Shown piece by piece: positions 25,301 through 31,091 of a DNA stretch of 31,091 nucleotides. A program made the translations under genes and the position numbers. Under the pieces are notes generated by a model. It searched no databases. It saw nothing but the letters and a program-made list of their open reading frames with translations, and had not been told where the DNA came from. The stretch spans positions 1 to 31,091 of the forward strand of contig CAYFUL010000015.1 in the NCBI GenBank assembly GCA_964346375.1. Reading direction: 5' to 3'. Each line of letters opens with the position of its first letter. The stretch's first letter is position 1. The DNA comes from CAYFUL01 sp964346375 (GTDB lineage: Bacteria > Bacillota > Clostridia > Tissierellales > Peptoniphilaceae).

Positions 25301-25748
25301 AACTAGCTCTAAAACTCTAATAACCAAGAAAAATCAGATAATGGCATTTGCAACACTAGAGGATTTTTACGGAACGGTAGAGCTAGTAATTTTTCCAAAG
25401 GTCTACGACAAGCACATGGATATTTTACGAGAACTTGGAGCGGTTTTAGTAAAGGGTAGGTTACAGACTTCAGAGGTAGAGGATGCGAAAATTCTAGTTG
25501 AGGAAATTATTAGCCTTGATACATTAAAGACCCTCTATATTAGAATGGACTCCTTTAATAGGGAAAAGATTGGAAAAATTCAGTCCATATTTTCAAATTA
25601 CAAGGGTAATACATCTGTTGTACTATACTCAAAGGAGGAGAACCGTGCAATTGCATCTAGGGTAAAGTTTAACGAGGCATACTTAGATGTAGTAAGTGCA
25701 AGTCTTTTCTCCTTGGGATTTAAATCAGATGACATAGTTCTGAAGTGA
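22335..25748 (+). CDS. dnaE: DNA polymerase III subunit alpha, DnaE
   Basis: Replicative polymerase of 1137 residues. The PHP domain (about 4-205) opens FVHLHTHSEYSLLDG, and LTDHGNMYG follows. The catalytic palm has PDIDIDF with Asp395 and Asp397, and KMDFLGLRTLT with Asp547 as the third acidic residue. Then follow the tandem helix-hairpin-helix region and an OB fold (about 975-1045: FTISIGGIL ... IMAFATLEDFYGTVEL). The end is shorter than in E. coli DnaE, as in other Firmicutes. In low-GC Gram-positives DnaE works with PolC, which is not in this window. The site AAGGTGA lies 4 nt before the ATG. pfkA follows after 7 bp. Confidence 0.97.
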   Translation: MNLEFVHLHTHSEYSLLDGSARIKELPRRAKELGMNAIALTDHGNMYGAVSFYKECKKNNVKPIFGCEIYVSEGSHLLREKNQRRFHLILLAENEVGFKNLMKIVSESFINGFYYKPRVSHEVLEKYSEGLIATSACLGGEVQKFIHLGDLERAKKAAIRYREIFGENNFFLELQNHGLREQEEVNEKLEELSVELGIPLILSNDVHYLNREDAEPHDALLCIQTGATLDERNRMRFPTDEFYLKSPEEMYSAVPNLSAMENTVKIANRCNVDLEFHKLHLPHFDVPQGYTNTSYLKKLVEEGLKNRYTEITSEIQSRYDYEFNTIVSMGYTDYFLIVWDFIRYAKENNIQVGPGRGSAAGSIISYALGIIDVDPLKFNLLFERFLNPDRVSMPDIDIDFCYERREEVIRYVNEKYGTDHVAQIVTFITLGARGAIRDVGRVMGLNYGRVDYIAKQVPQSLNMTIEKALDISPKLREEYEKDLEVKKLIDMALKVEGLPRNTSTHAAGVVISEDPITEYVPYTRNGEVLATQFNMIELEELGLLKMDFLGLRTLTVIRDAVDMIYKNHGIKIDFENFTYDDPLVLNMFAEAKTLGVFQFESSGMRAFLKELRPDAFEDLVAANSLFRPGPMSQIDKFCESKHDPSKISYIHPSLESILDVTYGCIVYQEQVMEIVQKIGGYSLGRADLVRRAMSKKKMDVMEEERKNFIYGSDEDSSISGAIRNCVDEKSANKIYDLMIDFANYAFNKSHSVAYSVVAYRTAWLKYYYPTEFMAAQISSYMNNTTQVSLYIEECKRLGIKILPPNINKSFKNFTCEDGGIRFGLLAIKNVGEALIDTIVKARKEGDFLSLKDLIERVERENSSVINKRAIESMIKSGCFDVLGGNRPQYMAVYESVIDNVNNVSRNNVEGQFSLFDSEDNVDRLPNLKDYNQKLKLEMEKSMMGIYVSGHPLDPYKEVVLKNTTYSTADIQEDATGSLDNFTISIGGILTSSKTLITKKNQIMAFATLEDFYGTVELVIFPKVYDKHMDILRELGAVLVKGRLQTSEVEDAKILVEEIISLDTLKTLYIRMDSFNREKIGKIQSIFSNYKGNTSVVLYSKEENRAIASRVKFNEAYLDVVSASLFSLGFKSDDIVLK

Positions 25749-25755
25749 GGTTAAC

Positions 25756-26715
25756 ATGAAGCGAATAGGAATACTAACCAGTGGCGGAGATTCTCCCGGG
25801 ATGAATGCAGTTATTCGAGGAGTAGTACGAAGTGGAATATTTAACGATATAGAGATATATGGAATAAAAAATGGATACTCTGGATTAATTAATGGAGATC
25901 TTGTAAAGATGGACGCATCTTCTGTTGGAGATATTATTCAAAGGGGAGGTACTATTCTTGGTACAAGTAGAAGTCGAGAATTTAAAACTCCCGAGGGAAT
26001 TAAGAAGGCATTAAATGTACTAGAGGTTTACAATATTGACAGTCTAGTTGTAGCAGGGGGAGATGGAACTTTTAAAGGGGCAAATGAGCTTTCAAAACAT
26101 GGTATAAAAGTGGGGGCAATTCCCTGTACAATTGACAATGATTTAGGATATACGGATTTTACTGTGGGATTTTTTACGGCGATGAATACCGTTGTAGAAG
26201 CAATAGGAAATATTAGAGATACAACTGATGCCCATTCAAGGGCAAATGTAGTAGAGGTTATGGGTAGAAATTGTGGTGACCTTGCCCTTTACTCAGGGAT
26301 TGCCGGCGGAGCAGAGAGTATTTTAATTCCGGAGGAGGACTATCCAATAGATAGAGTTGCAGAAAAAATGTTAAATGGAAAAAATAGAGGGAAAAGACAC
26401 CATATAATCGTTGTAGCAGAGGGAATTGGAAATCCATACTCAATTGCAGAGGAATTACAGATTAAAACTGGAATAGAAACTAAGGTAACTGTACTTGGAT
26501 ATTTGCAAAGGGGCGGCAGTCCAAACGTAGTAGATAGAATTATGGCATCTGCTATGGGAAAGGACGCAGTAGATTATCTCATGGAAGATGGTGGAAGTTT
26601 TGCCCTTGGCATTAGAGGAAACCAAGTTGTAGCAGTGCCGTTACAGGAGAGTTTAGAAGCAGAGAAGCACTTTAACAAAAATCTATACGATATTTTAAAG
26701 ATACTTTCAATTTGA
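25756..26715 (+). CDS. pfkA: ATP-dependent 6-phosphofructokinase
   Basis: Phosphorylates fructose-6-phosphate to fructose-1,6-bisphosphate, the committed step of glycolysis. It has 319 residues, as in bacterial PfkA. Motifs are TSGGDSPGMNAVIRG (nucleotide loop), GGDGTFKGA with Gly rather than Asp, and IPCTIDNDL without the Lys of PPi-dependent enzymes, so ATP is the likely donor. MGRNCGDLALYSGIAGGAE and LGYLQRGGSP are family signatures. It is followed by pyk after 15 bp, the common clostridial pfkA-pyk pair. Confidence 0.96.
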   Translation: MKRIGILTSGGDSPGMNAVIRGVVRSGIFNDIEIYGIKNGYSGLINGDLVKMDASSVGDIIQRGGTILGTSRSREFKTPEGIKKALNVLEVYNIDSLVVAGGDGTFKGANELSKHGIKVGAIPCTIDNDLGYTDFTVGFFTAMNTVVEAIGNIRDTTDAHSRANVVEVMGRNCGDLALYSGIAGGAESILIPEEDYPIDRVAEKMLNGKNRGKRHHIIVVAEGIGNPYSIAEELQIKTGIETKVTVLGYLQRGGSPNVVDRIMASAMGKDAVDYLMEDGGSFALGIRGNQVVAVPLQESLEAEKHFNKNLYDILKILSI

Positions 26716-26730
26716 GAGTTGGGATGAAAA

Positions 26731-28473
26731 ATGAAAAAGACAAAGATAGTTTGTACAATAGGACCTGCAAGTGATAGTGAAGAAATTCTAAGACGACTAA
26801 TGGAGGAGGGAATGAACGTATGTAGATTAAACTTCTCCCATGGTACACAAGAGGAACACAAGGTACGAATAGACAGAATAAAAAAGGTAAGAGAGGAATT
26901 AAATCTTCCCATAGGAATTATGCTAGATACTAAGGGACCAGAAATTCGCTTAGGGGTTATAAAAAATGACGAAAGCTTTTTTCTTGAAGTAGGAGATAAA
27001 TACACCCTAACAACAGATGAAATAGAAGGGGATAGAACAATTTCATCAGTGTCCTATAAAAATCTTCCCAATGAATTAAAAGTTGGAGGAAGAATACTAA
27101 TAGACGACGGATTAATAGAGCTAAGAGTATTGGATATAGAGGGAAGTAATATCTACACAGAGGTAGTTAGCGGAGGATTTTTAAAGAGTAGAAAGGGAGT
27201 AAATATTCCCGATGTAAATATAAATCTTCCGGCACTAACAGAAAAGGACATCTCCGATTTAAAGTTTGCAGTAGTAGAGGGAGTGGACTTTATTGCAGCC
27301 TCCTTTATACGAAGTAAAGAGGACGTACTTGAAATAAGACGAGTACTAGAAGAAGAAGGGGAGTATAGTATAAAGATAATCTCCAAAATTGAAAGCAAGG
27401 AAGGTCTACAAAATATAGACGAAATAATTTCCGTATCAGATGGAATAATGGTAGCGAGGGGAGATTTAGGAGTGGAAATAGAAACGGAACTAGTACCCCT
27501 TGCACAAAAGGAAATGATAAGAAAATGTAACCTAGCTGGAAAATTTGTAATAACTGCAACGCAGATGTTAGACTCGATGATGAGAAACCCAAGACCAACA
27601 AGGGCAGAGGCAAATGACGTAGCAAATGCAGTAATAGATGGATCATCTGCAATAATGTTATCGGGAGAAACTGCGTCGGGATCATTTCCAGTTCTTTCAG
27701 TAACCACTATGAGAAAAATTGCAGAGGCAACGGAAAATTCCCTAGACTACGAAAGTCTACTAGATGAAAAAATTACCCAAGTGGAAAATACAACTACAAA
27801 TGCCATAGGAAAGAGTACCTGTACCATTGCAAGGGATCTTTCCGTAGGGGCAATAGTAACTGCGACGACGGGAGGAAGTACATCAAGGGCAATATCAAAA
27901 TTTAGACCAAAGGCACCAATAGTAGCAGTAACAACATCAAGTAAGGTAAGGAATCAACTTTCAATAGAGTGGGGCGTATACCCAATCGTTGCGCCCCATA
28001 GAGAGGATACAGACCAGGTACTGGAAGTTGCCATAAATGAAAGTATAAAGGCGGGATTTGTAAGTGCAGGAGATACAGTAGTACTAACTGCAGGAGTGCC
28101 CGTTGGAATTACAGGTACAACAAATTTAATTAAGGTACAAAAAATTGGAAGCATAGTTGGAAATGGAACGGGAATAGGAAAGTACACAGTAAAGGGCAGA
28201 GCATTAGTAGTAAAAAATATGGAGGACCTTAGAGAATTTAAAGAGGGAGATATACTAGTAACAGCCTTTACCAATAAGGATATGATGGAAGTAGTGGAAA
28301 AGGTATCAGGAATTGTAACAGAGGAAGGGGGATTTACATCCCACGGCGCAATAGTAGGCCTTAATTTAGGAATATCTACAATAGTTGGAGCAGTAGGAAT
28401 AGTAGACAGAATTACCACAGGAGATTTAATCACATTAAATACAGAAGAGGGAATTGTACAACAGGATTATTAA
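26731..28473 (+). CDS. pyk: Pyruvate kinase with C-terminal PEP-utiliser domain
   Basis: Transfers phosphate from phosphoenolpyruvate to ADP, the last step of glycolysis. It has 580 residues, about 110 more than the E. coli enzymes. The catalytic barrel (1-340) shows KIVCTIGPAS, DTKGPEIR, IISKIESKEGLQN, MVARGDLGVEI and ATQMLDSMMRNPRPTRAE. The C-domain follows (about 355-470). A phosphohistidine-type domain occupies about 490-580 with TEEGGFTSHGAIVG (His538), as in Bacillus and Clostridium Pyk; its role there is structural/regulatory rather than catalytic. It is the last gene of the block; the only strong terminator is at 28604. Confidence 0.97.
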   Translation: MKKTKIVCTIGPASDSEEILRRLMEEGMNVCRLNFSHGTQEEHKVRIDRIKKVREELNLPIGIMLDTKGPEIRLGVIKNDESFFLEVGDKYTLTTDEIEGDRTISSVSYKNLPNELKVGGRILIDDGLIELRVLDIEGSNIYTEVVSGGFLKSRKGVNIPDVNINLPALTEKDISDLKFAVVEGVDFIAASFIRSKEDVLEIRRVLEEEGEYSIKIISKIESKEGLQNIDEIISVSDGIMVARGDLGVEIETELVPLAQKEMIRKCNLAGKFVITATQMLDSMMRNPRPTRAEANDVANAVIDGSSAIMLSGETASGSFPVLSVTTMRKIAEATENSLDYESLLDEKITQVENTTTNAIGKSTCTIARDLSVGAIVTATTGGSTSRAISKFRPKAPIVAVTTSSKVRNQLSIEWGVYPIVAPHREDTDQVLEVAINESIKAGFVSAGDTVVLTAGVPVGITGTTNLIKVQKIGSIVGNGTGIGKYTVKGRALVVKNMEDLREFKEGDILVTAFTNKDMMEVVEKVSGIVTEEGGFTSHGAIVGLNLGISTIVGAVGIVDRITTGDLITLNTEEGIVQQDY

Positions 28474-28490
28474 AATCAAAAGTTTTTACA

Positions 28491-28527
28491 ATCACCGGTA
28501 GGGGCGGATTGTCCCTAATCCGCCAGC
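28491..28527. repeat. REP-like GC-rich hairpin, copy 3
   Basis: ATCACCGGTAGGG followed by GGCGGATT (28503-28510) / AATCCGCC (28517-28524), a perfect 8-bp stem. It shares the GGTAGGG opening and GC-rich hairpin layout with the two copies near 8600. It lies between pyk and the convergent ilvB gene. Confidence 0.55.
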
Positions 28528-28603
28528 AAAACAACATAGGAGTTTTATTACATATCCATTCCAAATTACAAATGGATTATCTCTGACTATTTATAATTAC
28601 AAT

Positions 28604-28632
28604 AAAAGAGGCTGAAAAAATCAGCCTCTTTT
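28604..28632. terminator. Bidirectional terminator between pyk and ilvB
   Basis: Perfect 12-bp stem AAAAGAGGCTGA (28604-28615) / TCAGCCTCTTTT (28621-28632) with a 5-nt A loop. It serves the convergent pyk (+) and ilvB (-) transcripts; the ilvB stop lies in its right arm. Confidence 0.9.
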
Positions 28633-30274
28633 AATTTAATATCATATCATCGTAGGATGCCCCTGCTGGAATTATTGGCAGTACAAATTCATCCTTGTCT
28701 ATTGGTATCTGTACTACTGATGGTGAATTTTTAAAGTCCTCTGTCAAAAGGGCATCTAATTCTTCAAGGGAGTTTACTCTGTAACCATCCATGTAAAATG
28801 CTCCAGCTAGTTTTAAATAATCTACACTATCTTCCACGTCTGTTTGGGAGAATTTTTTATTTTGGAACATATTTTGCCATTGGCGTACCATTCCAAGGGT
28901 GGAGTTATCCAGTACAAAGACCTGTATATTTAAATTATACTTCCTCACCGTTGCAAGTTCGTTTAAATTCATCCTAAAGGATCCATCTCCTGTAATTAGG
29001 ATTACTTTTTTATTCGAGTTTGCCACTGCGGCGCCTATTGCTCCGCCAAGTCCATAGCCCATTGCACCAACTCCTGCCGACGTGCAGAAAGTACGAGGCT
29101 TTTTAAATGGATAGTACTGGCTCACCCACATTTGATGTTGCCCCACATCTGTTACTACTATTGTGTCCTCGTCGTAACTATTTCCAATGCTCTCAATTAT
29201 TTTTTTAGGGTTAAATCCATCTCCACTTAAATCAGTTTTTTTACTAAGTACTTCCTCAATCCACTCCTTATTTTTTTCCTCTGTAACTTTTTCTAAAAGG
29301 GCATCTAAAAATAACCCTGCATCTGAATGAATTGAAAGGTCTACTGATTTGTTCTTGCCAATTTCTGAATTGTCTATATCAACTTGGACTATCTTTGCGC
29401 TGTGGGCGAAGGAACTCACCTTTGAAGTAACCCTGTCTGAAAATCTTGTACCAATGGCGAGAAGTAAGTCGCAATTACTCATTGCATAGTTTGAGTGGGT
29501 AAAGCCATGCATTCCTACGTGGCCTAGATTAAATTTATCTGTGGACTTTAAAACTCCCTTTGCCATTAGAGATGGTACTACTGGTATATTTAATCTATGT
29601 ACAAGTTCTCTAAGCTTTAGGTATGAATTTGAACTTACTACTCCTCCGCCACAATAGATAAGTGGTTTTTTTGATGTCTTTAATAATTCTACAACCTCTG
29701 CAACTTTTTCCATACTTGGGTGTGGAACTTCCCTATCTTTTAAATTATAGTCCTCGTTATAATTTCCAAGCTCTGTAAAAACGTCCTTTGGTACATCTAT
29801 TAGTACAGGCCCTGGTCTACCTGATGTTGCTATGGTATATGCTCTATTTACTACTTCCTGAAGTTCATCTGCATTTTTTACAAGGAAGTTGTGTTTCGTT
29901 ATAGGCATTGTCATTGAAGTTATATCTATCTCTTGGAATGAATCCCTGCCGATAAATCCTCGTCCAACTTGTCCTGTTATTACTATCATTGGAATGGAGT
30001 CCATATATGCATTTGCAATTCCTGTAACTGTATTTGTCGCCCCTGGTCCAGAGGTTACTACTAGTACGCCAGGCTTACCTGTAGTTCTTGCGTATCCATC
30101 TGCTGCAAATGAGCCTCCCTGTTCGTGGCTGGGGCGAATTATTTTAAACCTGTCCTCATAGTCATAGAGGGTATCAAAAAATGGAATTACCGATCCTCCC
30201 GGGTATCCAAATATTGTGGTAGTACCTCTTTCAAGTAGGGTTTTTAAAATGATTTCTGAACCGATTAATTGCAT
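28631..30274 (-). CDS. ilvB: Acetolactate synthase, large (catalytic) subunit
   Basis: ThDP-dependent condensation of pyruvate with pyruvate or 2-oxobutyrate, the first common step of valine, leucine and isoleucine synthesis. It has 547 residues. The N-terminal ThDP domain holds GYPGGSVIPFFDTLY and the catalytic Glu51 in PSHEQGGSFAADGYAR. A central domain (about 185-320) is followed by the C-terminal ThDP domain (about 365-520) with the GDGSFRMNLNEL metal/ThDP motif. Slightly shorter than the usual 560-590 residues. Its ATG overlaps the small-subunit gene by 10 bp. FAD-binding catabolic and anabolic forms are similar, but the T-box leader and the ACT partner point to the biosynthetic enzyme. 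Confidence 0.95.
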   Translation of the reverse strand: MQLIGSEIILKTLLERGTTTIFGYPGGSVIPFFDTLYDYEDRFKIIRPSHEQGGSFAADGYARTTGKPGVLVVTSGPGATNTVTGIANAYMDSIPMIVITGQVGRGFIGRDSFQEIDITSMTMPITKHNFLVKNADELQEVVNRAYTIATSGRPGPVLIDVPKDVFTELGNYNEDYNLKDREVPHPSMEKVAEVVELLKTSKKPLIYCGGGVVSSNSYLKLRELVHRLNIPVVPSLMAKGVLKSTDKFNLGHVGMHGFTHSNYAMSNCDLLLAIGTRFSDRVTSKVSSFAHSAKIVQVDIDNSEIGKNKSVDLSIHSDAGLFLDALLEKVTEEKNKEWIEEVLSKKTDLSGDGFNPKKIIESIGNSYDEDTIVVTDVGQHQMWVSQYYPFKKPRTFCTSAGVGAMGYGLGGAIGAAVANSNKKVILITGDGSFRMNLNELATVRKYNLNIQVFVLDNSTLGMVRQWQNMFQNKKFSQTDVEDSVDYLKLAGAFYMDGYRVNSLEELDALLTEDFKNSPSVVQIPIDKDEFVLPIIPAGASYDDMILN

Positions 30275-30483
30275 GTCGCCACCTGAACATCTTCAAATAA
30301 TTCTATCATCTCTGAGAAATTACTTTCTCCCTCTTGAAAATATGAAAGGTCAAGGGTGTACTTACGCTCTTCGTTTTTTAAATTTAGATCTAAAATTACA
30401 AGTCCCTTTCTTCTAGCAAGTCCAACTAATTTCATAAGTACTTCAGGTCCATTTGTAGTTTGTAAGCTTAGATTTTTTGTCAT
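30265..30483 (-). CDS. ilvN: Acetolactate synthase, short ACT-type regulatory subunit (IlvM-like)
   Basis: A 72-residue protein, essentially one ACT domain: SLQTTNGPEVLMKLVGLARRK at the N-terminus fits the first strand-helix of IlvN/IlvM, followed by KGLVILDLNL. Most IlvN are about 160 residues; E. coli IlvM is 87, so this is a minimal version. It precedes the catalytic subunit gene, the reverse of the common ilvB-ilvN order, and overlaps it by 10 bp. AGGAGG lies 7 nt before the ATG. Expected to activate IlvB and perhaps mediate valine feedback; with so short a chain feedback is uncertain. Confidence 0.8.
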   Translation of the reverse strand: MTKNLSLQTTNGPEVLMKLVGLARRKGLVILDLNLKNEERKYTLDLSYFQEGESNFSEMIELFEDVQVATCN

Positions 30484-30500
30484 TTTTTTCCTCCTATAAT

Positions 30501-30532
30501 AAAAAAACGCCCTTAAGATTAACTTAAGGGCG
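30501..30532 (-). terminator. T-box-controlled intrinsic terminator
   Basis: Stem CGCCCTTAAG / CTTAAGGGCG (30532-30523 with 30517-30508), a 5-nt loop and seven T (30507-30501) on the reverse strand, just after the T-box core and 18 nt before the small-subunit start. Confidence 0.9.
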
Positions 30533-30746
30533 AAATATTCGCGGTACCACCTTATTTTTTATATGGCTCATTTTCAGGTCCAACAACCCTAGTCTTAGTA
30601 ACGGTGACAACCGACAAAACCTACATATCAGCTTTGCTACTCGGGAAGTGATAGAATATCTTCATCGCTTCAATCGATTTTCACCAACCATCGACTCTCT
30701 TTCATTCCAAGATGAAATTCCTCTTCCGTCTTTGCATTTTAATTTA
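30501..30746 (-). ncRNA. T-box riboswitch leader of the ilv operon
   Basis: The reverse strand contains the T-box core AAGGTGGTACCGCGAATA (30554-30537), which forms the antiterminator with uncharged tRNA. Upstream is Stem I with AGAGAG and GGTTGGTGAAAATC motifs, and a base helix CGGAAG / CTTCCCG. In the bulge between GATGAA and CTTCCCG the codon ATC (30652-30650), followed by A, is the best specifier candidate, meaning tRNA-Ile; this is an inference. Uncharged tRNA should switch on ilv expression. Confidence 0.88.
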
Positions 30747-30752
30747 ATTAGT

Positions 30753-30780
30753 ATTCTAACATGGAAAAAATAAAAGTCAA
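30753..30780 (-). promoter_or_regulatory. Promoter of the T-box/ilv transcript
   Basis: TTGACT (30780-30775), 16 nt spacer, TAGAAT (30758-30753) with a TGT extended -10. This is the best-matching promoter in the window. The start point would be near 30746. Confidence 0.8.
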
Positions 30781-31091
30781 CGCTTTTTGAATTTATTTTT
30801 TGCAAAACTGTATTAATTTTACAGAGTAATAGATTTTACAAATGGTATTATTTTAAAATGGAAACAAAGTATATTTTTTTTAATTCACAAACCCATTATT
30901 ATGGATTAGTCAAGTAACTTAACCTGTATTTTTTAAATCTTTAGAAGCATAAGAATTTGTAATTGTAATAATATTACCATCCCACGTCGTTTTCGAGGTA
31001 AAGGCGTTAAAAAAATCCCATGTCTGAGCCTGAAAGGCGAGTTTGGAATTTTTAGCCTTTGCCGAGAAAACTTTCCTTCAGTAAGCGAGAG
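30781..31091. other. No convincing gene; possible open frame at the window edge (-)
   Basis: AT-rich sequence to about 30918. From 31077 down to a TAA at 30921-30919 the reverse strand is open for 52 codons without any ATG and reads LAFQAQTWDFFNAFTSKTTW, then ends KDLKNTG. The base composition changes to higher GC at about 30980. It may be the end of a decayed gene or a dispersed non-coding element; I cannot assign it. Confidence 0.3.

Noticed and set aside
26574..28433. Long reverse-strand open frames over pfkA and pyk
   Set aside because: They are Ser/Pro/Ile-rich antisense shadows of conserved enzymes.

Overview
The window looks like a low-GC Gram-positive anaerobe, probably a member of the Clostridia/Tissierellia (a Peptoniphilaceae-like organism is my guess). 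The reasons are the AT-rich composition, strong GGAGG ribosome sites, the block murB-rapZ-yvcK-whiA-HPr-dnaE-pfkA-pyk, SLH-anchored surface proteins, a pyruvate kinase with the extra PEP-utiliser domain, and a T-box-controlled acetolactate synthase operon. It is draft scaffold sequence with two 100-N gaps (5175-5274 and 13760-13859). No rRNA, tRNA, CRISPR array or insertion sequence was seen.

Layout. 1-2440: a partial RlmD-type rRNA methyltransferase (-) diverges from a membrane-anchored polysaccharide deacetylase (+). 2441-5388: an SLH surface protein without a signal peptide runs head-to-head into the 3' fragment of an AlbA/Schlafen-type ATP-binding regulator; the junction near 4620 and the following gap suggest a rearrangement or a misjoin. 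5389-8506: a TetR-controlled ABC exporter operon whose ATPase and permease are both broken (two nonsense codons, two indels) while the repressor and a palindromic operator are intact. 8507-8799: non-coding, with two GC-rich REP-like hairpins. 8800-11333: an operon of a MATE transporter and a split ThrE-type exporter (YjjP/YjjB-like). 11334-13095: an HtrA protease flanked by unexplained hairpins and a small gene remnant.

13096-18193: a surface phosphatase locus. The gap inside it is false. The two contig ends carry the same 55 bp, and after merging them and restoring one base, the phosphatase and the following SLH protein become a single 1274-residue cell-wall-anchored enzyme: signal peptide, three related beta-type modules, a purple acid phosphatase-like N-domain, a metallophosphoesterase, an EPT-rich linker and three SLH domains. 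It is translationally coupled to a frameshifted YibE/F membrane protein.

18349-28473 (+): an intact housekeeping block. MurB, RapZ, YvcK, WhiA and HPr link cell-wall precursor synthesis to carbon flux; DnaE replicates DNA; PfkA and Pyk are the two control points of glycolysis. 28474-31091: a REP-like hairpin, a bidirectional terminator, then ilvB and a very short ACT-type regulatory subunit gene (-) behind a T-box leader with a good promoter. The last 345 bases contain no convincing gene.

The broken frames cluster in accessory genes, while about 10 kb of core genes are free of lesions. This favours real gene decay over random sequencing error, although several indels lie in short homopolymers.
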